Positions 1-5,734 of a DNA stretch of 11,207 nt are shown piece after piece. The stretch spans positions 1 through 11,207 of the forward strand of contig JBJXGF010000394.1 of assembly GCA_046153015.1 (NCBI GenBank). Reading direction: 5' to 3'. A program made the translations under genes and the position numbers. Each line of letters opens with the position of its first letter. Position 1 is the first letter of the stretch. Below the pieces are notes generated by a model. That model made no database searches. It was not told the origin of the DNA and was given only the letters and a program-made list of their open reading frames with translations. The DNA is from JBJXGF01 sp046153015. Its GTDB lineage: Bacteria; Actinomycetota; Acidimicrobiia; Acidimicrobiales; CAIXPF01.

Positions 1-2335
1 CCGAGCCGGGACCGATGCGCCCGGTCACGCCCCCGGCGAGGGGGGCCCGCTCGGCGGCGAACGCGTCGGCCGGCACGCAGAGCACGAGCCGCGCCGCGGG
101 GACCCTGTGGTGCTCGAGCGCCGCGGTCATCGCGGCGGCCAGGTCGTCGCCGCCGTCGTCGCGCCAGGCGGCGTCGACCCACACGGGCCGGTCCCCCGGC
201 CATGCCGCCGCCGCGGCCGCCGCCGCGTCGAGGGACCAGCGGACGAGCTCGTTGGCCAGCGCGGCGTCCTCGGGAGCGGCGGCGCCTGCCCGCTCCGGGG
301 CCTCGCCCAACACGGCGGCGGCGCGCACGGCCACCACCTCGCCCGAAGCGATCGCCGCCATCGGGGTCAGCTCGAGGGTCAGCTCGCCCCGCTCGAGGGC
401 TCGGCGCACGGCGAGGTCGCCGCCCAGTCCCGCGCCGCTGACCCTGGCGCGGCCGGCCCCTCCCACCGCGGCCAGGCGCCCGCGCCCCTGCTCTTTCGCC
501 CGGAACATCGCTTTGTCGGCGTCGCGCAGCAGCGCGGCGGGGCTCGAGGCCTCGCCGTCGGCCAGCGCGATGCCGATGCTGCAAGTCACGGCCAGCCGGC
601 GTTCGCCGAGCGGCACGGGGCGGCTCAGGCTCTGCTCGATCCGCTCCGCGATGAGGTCGAGCTCGGCGGCGTCGCTGAACCGCTCGATCAGCACGACGAA
701 CTCGTCGCCGCCGAAGCGGGCCACGGTGTCCTCGGGGCGCACCACCTGGCGCAGGCGGCCGGCCAGCTCCTGCAGCACCCGGTCGCCGGCGGCGTGGCCG
801 AAGCTGTCGTTGATGACCTTGAAGTGGTCGAGGTCGAGGAACATCACCGCTAGGCGGGAGCCCTGCCGCCGGGCCCGGTTGAGCGCCAGCTCGAGGCGGT
901 CGATCAGCAGGTTCCGGTTGGCCAGACCGGTCAGCTCGTCGTGCAGCGCCTGGTGCGCCATCCGCTCCTCGGTCCGGCGGCGTTCGGTGGCGATGGCGGC
1001 GAGGTCCGCGGCGAGACGCAGCGCGGCGGCGTGATGCGCCGCCGCCGGCCCGCCTCCTGCGCCCAGCGCGGCGACCACGCCGAGCGGCGCGTCGGCTTCC
1101 CGAGAGCGCACCGGCGCCGACCACAGGCCGCCCTGCGCCTCGCGGTCGCCCAGGCGCTCAACGCCGTCACGGAGCGCGGCGAGAAGGGGCCCGCCGGGCG
1201 CCAGCAGCGCGGCCGCGGCCTCCGCCGCCTCGGGGGTGCGGGGCGCGGTGACCACGAGCGGGGCGCCCTCCTCGCCGATCACCACCGCGCTCCACCCGTC
1301 GTCGTGCTGGGTCTGCACGAGCGCGGCCACGAGGCCGAGCGTCTCGTCGAGCGGGGCGCCGCGGGCGACGGCGCCGAGCACCTCGGCCTGGCCGGCGATC
1401 AACGCCTCGGCGCGGGTCCGTTCGGTCACGTTGCGGGTCGTGAGCAGGATGCCGCGCACGTCGGGGTCCTCGAGCAGGTTCACGGCCCAGCCCTCGGCCA
1501 CCTGCCAGGAGCCGTCGGCGTGGCGCACCCGCATTCGCTCGGCCATCCGCGAGTTGGGCTCGGCCAGCAGCTGCTCGAACTCGGCCGCGGCGCGCACGAC
1601 GTCGTCGGGGTGGATCACCTCGAACACGCTGCGATCCCGCCAGAACTCCGCGTCGTAGCCGAGGATCGGGGTGGCGAAGTGGCTGCCCTCCTGGCTGCGC
1701 CCGTCGCGATCGATGATCGTGATCGTGTCGGAGATGTTCTGCAGGATCTTGCGCAGGCGGTTCTCGTTCGAGCGCAACGCCCGTTCGGCGTCGTGGGCGG
1801 CGCCCACGTCGGCCGCCACCACCAGCGTTCCGAAGGTCTCGCCGTCGTCGCCTCGCAGCGGCGCCAGCGACAGCTCGAGCTCGAGCGGGCCGCCGTCGCG
1901 GCGGCGCCCCTCGAAGGGGAGGCGGCGCAGCACCTCCCCGGCCCGGCAGCGCCGCAATGGCTCGTGCAACGCGTCCTGGCTGCGGGCGTCGCCGCCGAAC
2001 GCGTCCGCCAGCGCCAGGCCGTGGCGCTCCTCGGCCACCCAACCGCTGACCGTGGCGGCGGCCCGATTCCACAGGGCGACGCGGTCGTCCGGGCCGACAA
2101 TCACCACCGGCAGCGGCGCCGCGTCGAGCAGCGCGACCCCGAAGGTGGACTGGCCGAGCACCGACCGGCGCACCGCGTCGGGTGAGGGGTCAAGCGGGGG
2201 GTCGAGGCGGGCGGCGTCGGGCTCAGCCGAACTCGCTACTGGGGGCTGCGCCCCCAGACCCCATCCACGCCCGGGTCGCTGGCGCTCCCCGGTCGTGTCG
2301 GCTTCGCTTCGCTCAGCCGAGTCGGGTTGCGCCAT
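1..2335 (-). CDS. PAS-PAS-GAF-GGDEF-EAL signalling protein, C-terminus cut by window edge
   Basis: This is a predicted cytosolic c-di-GMP signalling protein; 778 codons lie in the window, and the 3' end runs off at base 1. No membrane segment is visible. In order I see two PAS-like domains (about residues 64-178 and 190-307), a degenerate GAF-like stretch (315-447), a GGDEF domain (460-625) and an EAL-like domain (630 to the edge). The GGDEF domain is intact: metal-binding D501 in FLDLDHFK, the RFGGDEF signature at 540-546, and an allosteric I-site RPED at 533-536, five residues before the signature. It should therefore be an active, product-inhibited diguanylate cyclase. The EAL domain has lost its key acids: the catalytic Glu position is R671 (VAVRAAA) and the second acidic motif reads LVLCVPAD (750-757). 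It is probably non-catalytic. The start is the ATG at 2335, behind AGGAGG. The first 55 residues are low-complexity and overlap a REP-like hairpin, so a later start remains possible. Confidence 0.9.
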   Translation of the reverse strand, partial: MAQPDSAERSEADTTGERQRPGRGWGLGAQPPVASSAEPDAARLDPPLDPSPDAVRRSVLGQSTFGVALLDAAPLPVVIVGPDDRVALWNRAAATVSGWVAEERHGLALADAFGGDARSQDALHEPLRRCRAGEVLRRLPFEGRRRDGGPLELELSLAPLRGDDGETFGTLVVAADVGAAHDAERALRSNENRLRKILQNISDTITIIDRDGRSQEGSHFATPILGYDAEFWRDRSVFEVIHPDDVVRAAAEFEQLLAEPNSRMAERMRVRHADGSWQVAEGWAVNLLEDPDVRGILLTTRNVTERTRAEALIAGQAEVLGAVARGAPLDETLGLVAALVQTQHDDGWSAVVIGEEGAPLVVTAPRTPEAAEAAAALLAPGGPLLAALRDGVERLGDREAQGGLWSAPVRSREADAPLGVVAALGAGGGPAAAHHAAALRLAADLAAIATERRRTEERMAHQALHDELTGLANRNLLIDRLELALNRARRQGSRLAVMFLDLDHFKVINDSFGHAAGDRVLQELAGRLRQVVRPEDTVARFGGDEFVVLIERFSDAAELDLIAERIEQSLSRPVPLGERRLAVTCSIGIALADGEASSPAALLRDADKAMFRAKEQGRGRLAAVGGAGRARVSGAGLGGDLAVRRALERGELTLELTPMAAIASGEVVAVRAAAVLGEAPERAGAAAPEDAALANELVRWSLDAAAAAAAAWPGDRPVWVDAAWRDDGGDDLAAAMTAALEHHRVPAARLVLCVPADAFAAERAPLAGGVTGRIGPGS
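2239..2257. repeat. REP-like GC hairpin inside the 5' end of the GGDEF gene
   Basis: CTGGGGGC (2239-2246) and GCCCCCAG (2250-2257) form a perfect 8-bp inverted repeat around a 3-nt loop. A second inverted repeat, TCGGCT/AGCCGA, lies at 2298-2320. The 10-mer GCTCAGCCGA occurs at both 2221-2230 and 2311-2320. The composition resembles repetitive extragenic palindromes found near tRNA genes in high-GC genomes. A single copy cannot prove that it is a dispersed repeat. Confidence 0.45.
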
Positions 2336-2339
2336 GCGG

Positions 2340-2345
2340 CCTCCT
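2340..2345 (-). promoter_or_regulatory. Ribosome binding site AGGAGG of the GGDEF gene
   Basis: A perfect AGGAGG lies 4 nt before the ATG at 2335. No Shine-Dalgarno sequence precedes the later in-frame GTG codons at 2173 and 2161, which decides in favour of the long N-terminus. Confidence 0.6.
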
Positions 2346-2494
2346 GCGGGCCCGGCTGCGGCTTGCTCCGCCGCCGCCGTCGGGCCGCCTCCCAGCATAC
2401 GGGCCCAGCAGCAGGTTTCGGGCGGCCGGCGCGGCGCCCGCGCGCCCCTCCGGACGTCGGCCGATTGGGTGGTGGCACGCGCCGGCGCCGCGGC

Positions 2495-2500
2495 TAGCCT
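2495..2500 (+). promoter_or_regulatory. Possible -10 box of the tRNA-Thr gene
   Basis: TAGCCT fits TANNNT and ends 10 nt before the mature tRNA, which would leave a pre-tRNA leader of about 3 nt. The hexamer 17 nt upstream (GTGGCA, 2472-2477) is a poor -35 match. The remainder of 2336-2494 is GC-rich with no gene that I can support. Confidence 0.3.
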
Positions 2501-2510
2501 TGCGAGGCAC

Positions 2511-2586
2511 GCCCGGGTAGCTCAGTCGGCAGAGCGGCTCACTCGTAATGAGCAGGTCAAGGGTTCGATTCCCTTCTCGGGCTCCA
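2511..2586 (+). tRNA. tRNA-Thr (anticodon CGT), CCA encoded
   Basis: The full cloverleaf can be drawn by eye. The acceptor GCCCGGG pairs with CTCGGGC with one G-U pair. The D stem is GCTC/GAGC, and the anticodon stem GCTCA/TGAGC encloses the loop CTCGTAA, placing CGT at positions 34-36. The variable loop is AGGTC, and the T stem AAGGG/CCCTT encloses TTCGATT. The discriminator is T, followed by an encoded CCA. The tRNA reads the threonine codon ACG. It is an ordinary 76-nt elongator tRNA, not tRNA-Sec. Confidence 0.96.
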
Positions 2587-2616
2587 CCGGCGGCGTTCTC
2601 CAGCCCCCTTCGTCGA

Positions 2617-2642
2617 GCGCCTCCCCGCCCGGGGCGTTGCGC
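2617..2642 (+). terminator. Possible hairpin terminator after tRNA-Thr
   Basis: GCGC (2617-2620) pairs with GCGC (2639-2642) around an inner CCCC/GGGG stem (2623-2626 with 2631-2634) and a 4-nt loop. There is no T-tract. It sits between the tRNA and the next gene's TAGGGT box. The call is weak. Confidence 0.3.
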
Positions 2643-2648
2643 ACCGGC

Positions 2649-2654
2649 TAGGGT
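2649..2654 (+). promoter_or_regulatory. Candidate -10 box of the selenoprotein gene
   Basis: TAGGGT lies 25 nt before the GTG start at 2680, leaving room for the AGGAGG ribosome site in a short leader. No good -35 and no SigR-type GGAAT/GTT pair is visible upstream, so a housekeeping promoter is the simplest reading. Confidence 0.4.
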
Positions 2655-2669
2655 CGGTGGGCCAACGAG

Positions 2670-2675
2670 AGGAGG
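2670..2675 (+). promoter_or_regulatory. Ribosome binding site AGGAGG fixing the GTG start at 2680
   Basis: A perfect AGGAGG lies 4 nt before the GTG at 2680. This start lies upstream of the in-frame TGA at 2716. The GTG at 2731 after the TGA has no such signal in front of it, which supports translation through the TGA. Confidence 0.75.
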
Positions 2676-2679
2676 CCGC

Positions 2680-3294
2680 GTGGCTCGTGAGATCCACTTC
2701 TGGGTCGACCCCATTTGACCGTGGTGCTGGGTGACCGCCCGTTGGGCGGTCGATATCGCACCGCAACGCGACCTGCAGATCGTGTGGGAGCCGATCAGCC
2801 TGTTCTTGAAGAACAACCCTGATCCGGAAAGCAAGTTCTACGAGACCGTGAAGTGGTCGCACGGTCTGCTGCGGGTCATGGAGGCCGTCCGCGCCGCGGA
2901 AGGCGACGCCAAGGTGTTCGACCTGTACTGGGAGTACGGCCGGCGCATCCACCACGACCAGGAGCGGAAGTGGGATCCGGCGGAGGCGCTGACGGCGGTC
3001 GGGCTCGACCCGGGCTACGCCGCGGCCGCCGAGGACGAGTCCTGGGACGGCAAGGTGCGCGGCGGCATGGACCGCGGGCTCGCGCTCGTGGGTCAGGACG
3101 TCGGCACGCCGATCATCTCGTTCGAGGAGAACGGGCGGACCGTCGCCAACTTCGGCCCAGTCATCACCCGCGTGCCGCCGGGAGACGACTCGCTGAAGCT
3201 GTGGGATGCCTTCGTCACGCTCACGTCGATGGACGGGTTCTGGGAGCTGAAGCGCACCCGCACCGAGTCGCCGGAGTTCGGCGCCAGGCCCTGA
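2680..3294 (+). CDS. Putative Sec-containing Rv2466c-like mycothiol-dependent thiol reductase (DsbA fold)
   Basis: Read from the GTG at 2680 with the TGA at 2716-2718 as selenocysteine, this gives 204 residues, close to the 207 of mycobacterial Rv2466c (mycothiol-dependent reductase, thioredoxin/DsbA fold). The N-terminus IHFWVDPI-U-PWCWVTARW matches the family's FWFDPxCPWxW active-site segment, with the TGA exactly at the first, nucleophilic cysteine (residue 13); the second, C16, is kept. Further family marks are the cis-proline loop GTPII (142-146), GPVITRVPPG (159-168) and FWELKRTRTE (187-196). An SD sequence precedes this start, while a start at 2731 would delete the catalytic motif. A hairpin with bSECIS geometry follows the TGA. 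In the cytosol the protein should reduce oxidised or electrophilic substrates using mycothiol. Family membership is near certain. Sec decoding is inferred: a nonsense mutation or sequencing error is the alternative, and no Sec machinery is in the window. Confidence 0.85.
2716..2718 (+). other. In-frame TGA, predicted selenocysteine codon (Sec13)
   Basis: The TGA replaces the first cysteine of the CPWC motif, the position where selenocysteine is typically found in thiol-oxidoreductase selenoproteins. The reading frame is open and family-like both before the TGA (12 codons) and after it (191 codons) without any frameshift. Confidence 0.75.
2733..2751 (+). promoter_or_regulatory. Candidate bacterial SECIS element
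   Basis: GACCGCCC (2733-2740) and GGGCGGTC (2744-2751) form a perfect 8-bp stem with the loop GTT (2741-2743). The loop begins 22 nt after the TGA, and its first base is G. As I recall the bacterial SECIS model, it asks for a stem of 4-16 bp, an apical loop of 3-14 nt with G in the first two positions, and 16-37 nt between UGA and loop; all are met. GTGC (2724-2727) and GCAC (2758-2761) could add an outer stem across an internal loop. The element is coding (VTARWAV). Confidence 0.7.
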
Positions 3295-3298
3295 ACGC

Positions 3299-3315
3299 GC
3301 CCCCGTCGAGGGGGC
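3299..3315. terminator. Probable bidirectional hairpin terminator between convergent genes
   Basis: GCCCCC (3299-3304) and GGGGGC (3310-3315) make a perfect 6-bp stem with the 5-nt loop GTCGA. It lies in the 51-nt gap between the 3' ends of the selenoprotein gene and the hydrolase gene. There is no T-tract, as is common in high-GC actinobacteria. Confidence 0.4.
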
Positions 3316-3345
3316 TGATGGTGTGACGGCGGAGCCGGTCGAGCG

Positions 3346-4269
3346 TCAGGCGGTGAGCTGGCGCTCGATCAGCTCCGCCAGCACCAGGGGCGTGTCGCCC
3401 TGGAGCGAGTGGCCGGCGCCCTCGACCTCCACGACCACCGCGTCGGGCCGGCGCTGCTTCAGCGCGGCCACGTCCCCGTCGTCCACCACCGTGCCCTTGG
3501 CCATGCCCCGGGCCAGCAGGTAGGGCTGGGTGGTGGCGGCCACGTCGTCCCACAGGGCGGCGCGGTCGACCTCGCTGCGTTCGCCGGGACGGCGGCGCTC
3601 GCGGTCGTAGCGCCATTTCCACGAGCCGTCGGCCTGCCGAGCCGCGTTGTGGATGATCCCCCGCCGGAGGGAGGACTCCGAGCGGGTCGGGTTGTGCTCG
3701 ATGGTGCGGGCGAGGATGTCGGCGAAGCTCGGGAAGCTCTGCGGGCCGTTCACGAAGTCGGTGATGTGCTTGGCCTTCTCCGCGGTGGTGCCCGGCGTGA
3801 CGTCGACGATCAGGAGGCGGCGCACGAGCTGCGGGTGGCGCGCCGCCAGCGCATTGGCGGTGAGCCCGCCGAGCGACATGCCCACCACCAGCGCCGCGTC
3901 GGGCGCCAGCTCGGCCACGGCCGCGGCCACGTCGTCGGCCAGCGACCGCGGGTCGTACTGCTGGTCCTCCCGCCAGCCGGAATGGCCGTGGCCGGGCAGG
4001 TCGACGGCGAGGGCGGGGCGGCGCAGCGCCAGCAGCACGGTGTCCCACGTGTGGGCGTTCTGCGCGCCGCCGTGGATGAGCACGATCTCGGGCGCTGCCG
4101 GCGCTCCCCACCGCAACGCGCTCAGGCTGCGGCCGTCGGCCAGCGTGACGCTCAGCCGCTCCACGGCGGGCGGCGCATCGAGCGTGAGGCCCCATTCCTG
4201 CGCGTTCTCGTGGAAGTAGGCGAACTCGTCGTACACGAACTCGGCGGCGGTGGGATCGGCGGAGGCCAT
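3346..4269 (-). CDS. Alpha/beta-fold hydrolase
   Basis: This is a 307-residue alpha/beta hydrolase with the usual order of motifs. The oxyanion-side strand is VLIHGG (63-68), followed by DLPGHGHSG (90-98). The nucleophile elbow GMSLGG (130-135) holds Ser132. An acidic cluster at 263-266 (DDGD) is the likely source of the catalytic Asp, and the catalytic His is H287 in GAGHSLQGD. There is no signal peptide, so it should be cytosolic. The substrate cannot be told from sequence; an ester, epoxide or C-C bond substrate are all open. The ATG at 4269 has only a weak purine-rich GGGGAG directly before it. The gene lies 66 nt downstream of the MgtE-type transporter gene on the same strand, so co-transcription is possible, and it converges on the selenoprotein gene. 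Confidence 0.9.
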   Translation of the reverse strand: MASADPTAAEFVYDEFAYFHENAQEWGLTLDAPPAVERLSVTLADGRSLSALRWGAPAAPEIVLIHGGAQNAHTWDTVLLALRRPALAVDLPGHGHSGWREDQQYDPRSLADDVAAAVAELAPDAALVVGMSLGGLTANALAARHPQLVRRLLIVDVTPGTTAEKAKHITDFVNGPQSFPSFADILARTIEHNPTRSESSLRRGIIHNAARQADGSWKWRYDRERRRPGERSEVDRAALWDDVAATTQPYLLARGMAKGTVVDDGDVAALKQRRPDAVVVEVEGAGHSLQGDTPLVLAELIERQLTA

Positions 4270-4335
4270 CTCCCCAGCCTCGCGCGCCGGCGCGGCCCCG
4301 TGCGCCGCCGCCGTGGCTGGGCTCGCCCGACCGGG

Positions 4336-5574
4336 CTACGCCAGGCCGAGGATCACCATCGCCAGGATCAGCGAGAACGCGCCGAGCAGGTCGAGCGACG
4401 AGGTGACGACCGGCACCCCGAAGTTGTCCGGGTCGAGCTCGAGGCGGTGGGCCACGACCGCCGACGCGAGGGCGACCACCACCGCCGAGATCGTGGCGAA
4501 GAGCCCGCCGATCATCGCCACGCCGATCATGCTGCCAAAGCCGGGGCTGGTGCGGCCGGTGAGCGCCGCCGCCACGTTGGCCAGCGTCCCCACCAGCAGG
4601 AACACGGGCGCGGCGAACAGGAACACCAGCACCACGTCGTCGCGCACGCCGCGGATGCGCAGCCCGTCGACCTCCACCACCCCGAGGTGCAGCTTGGTGG
4701 CCACCCGGGACGACAGGATCGAGCCGAGCGCGCCCGAGTCCTCGAGGAACGGCGGGATCAGCACCAGCAGCGCGGTGTACACCCCGAAGGACTCGAGCCG
4801 CTTCTCGATCGTGATGCCGGCCACGATGTCGACCACGCCGGCGGCGAGCAGCACCGGCGCCGACTCGCGCACGATGCGGCGCAGCGTGAGCAGACGCGAC
4901 CGCCAGCTCAGCACGCCCGACACCAGCCCCAGCGCGGTGCACGTCGCCGCCAGCGCGCCGGTCACCCAGCCGAGCTCCACCACGAACGAGGCGAGGAACA
5001 GCGACGGGAGCGTCACCATGTCTCCCACCGCGGTGACGATCGGTGAGGACACGTTGTCGAGGTCCCAGTTGCGCCGCACCGAGAGCACGGCCACGGCGAC
5101 CGTGACCGCCAGCACCACCAGCGACGAGAGCATCCCGCCGAGCACGGAGATCACCACGAACTGGGCCACGTGGATCGTGTCGGGCACGTTGAAGGCCAGC
5201 GCCACCAGCTTGGCCAGCACGCCGAGCGCGAGCGAGGTGGCGAGCGACAGGGCGAGGGCGGCGCCGAGGTTCTGGCCGACCACGGTGTCGCGCCGCCGGG
5301 TGAGGCTGAACTGGCCCGTGTGGATGGTGGTCGACAGGCGGCTGCCGAGCGCCCCGAAGATGTTGCCGCGCATGCCGATCGCTGCGGGCACGAGCACGAG
5401 CAGCCCGGGCAGGCGTTCGAGGGTGCCGGTGATCGAGCCGAGCGTGATGCCCGCGATCAGGTCACCGACGCTGGAGATCAGCAGCGCCGCCAGCCCCTGA
5501 CGCAGGTCGGCGGCGTCGGCGCGCACCAGGCGCCGGAAGGTGGCGCGCAACGCCGCGATCGCTCGTCGGGGCAT
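4336..5574 (-). CDS. MgtE/SLC41-type divalent cation transporter with two MgtE membrane repeats
   Basis: This 412-residue inner-membrane protein is built as a tandem duplication of the MgtE membrane domain. Repeat 1 (about 24-220) carries LLVLVPAAIGMRGNIFGALGSRLST (58-82) and DLDNVSSPIVTAVGDM (171-186). Repeat 2 (about 235-412) carries LLVLIPPFLEDSGALGSILSSR (269-290) and DPDNFGVPVVTSSLDLLG (381-398). The conserved acidic/Pro segments after the long helices match those lining the cation path in MgtE. There is no N-terminal MgtE regulatory domain and no CBS pair, so the architecture is closer to eukaryotic SLC41 than to bacterial MgtE. Mg2+ is the likely substrate, though another divalent ion or efflux is possible. 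The start is the ATG at 5574; no clear Shine-Dalgarno sequence or other in-frame upstream start was found. Confidence 0.85.
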   Translation of the reverse strand: MPRRAIAALRATFRRLVRADAADLRQGLAALLISSVGDLIAGITLGSITGTLERLPGLLVLVPAAIGMRGNIFGALGSRLSTTIHTGQFSLTRRRDTVVGQNLGAALALSLATSLALGVLAKLVALAFNVPDTIHVAQFVVISVLGGMLSSLVVLAVTVAVAVLSVRRNWDLDNVSSPIVTAVGDMVTLPSLFLASFVVELGWVTGALAATCTALGLVSGVLSWRSRLLTLRRIVRESAPVLLAAGVVDIVAGITIEKRLESFGVYTALLVLIPPFLEDSGALGSILSSRVATKLHLGVVEVDGLRIRGVRDDVVLVFLFAAPVFLLVGTLANVAAALTGRTSPGFGSMIGVAMIGGLFATISAVVVALASAVVAHRLELDPDNFGVPVVTSSLDLLGAFSLILAMVILGLA

Positions 5575-5625
5575 GCGGGCTACTCGGAAGGTCCATCGTC
5601 GTCGGCGCCTCGGTCAGGCGCACCG

Positions 5626-5631
5626 ACAGTA
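5626..5631 (-). promoter_or_regulatory. Candidate -10 box of the MgtE-type gene
   Basis: TACTGT on the minus strand would give a leader of roughly 40 nt before the ATG at 5574. No recognisable -35 is seen. The same hexamer is found before the SDR gene. Confidence 0.35.
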
Positions 5632-5695
5632 GCCGCACCGCCCGGGCCGGCGTCCCGCGCCGCCGACCCCGCCGGTCGGGCGGGGCCGCACGCGG

Positions 5696-5701
5696 TACGG
5701 T
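5696..5701 (+). promoter_or_regulatory. Candidate -10 box of the MFS gene
   Basis: TACGGT fits TANNNT and lies 33 nt before the GTG at 5735, with GAGGGG at 5722-5727 as the ribosome site in between. The two divergent promoters share this 160-nt intergenic stretch. Confidence 0.35.
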
Positions 5702-5734
5702 GGCCGTCCGGAGCGAGCGGCGAGGGGGCATCAC

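Noticed and set aside
2511..2586. The tRNA next to the TGA-containing gene could be tRNA-Sec (selC).
   Set aside because: It folds as a standard 76-nt tRNA with a 5-nt variable loop and anticodon CGT. A tRNA-Sec would have anticodon TCA, a long variable arm and an 8-bp acceptor stem.
2716..2718. TGA as a simple nonsense mutation or TGA=Trp recoding.
   Set aside because: The downstream frame is intact and well conserved by eye, the position is exactly the catalytic Cys, and a SECIS-like hairpin follows. TGA clearly acts as a normal stop in other genes here (for example at 3292, 6956 and 10456). A single-base error from TGC cannot be fully excluded.
3221..4942. A 573-codon open frame on the minus strand across the hydrolase and transporter genes.
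   Set aside because: It runs through parts of two recognisable genes in another frame on the same strand and gives Arg/Ala/Gly-rich sequence with no family resemblance, typical of GC-rich shadow frames.
3409..5046. A 545-codon plus-strand frame antisense to the hydrolase and the MgtE-type gene.
   Set aside because: Its His/Arg/Glu-rich product mirrors GC-rich third positions of the real genes opposite; no motif or ribosome site supports it.
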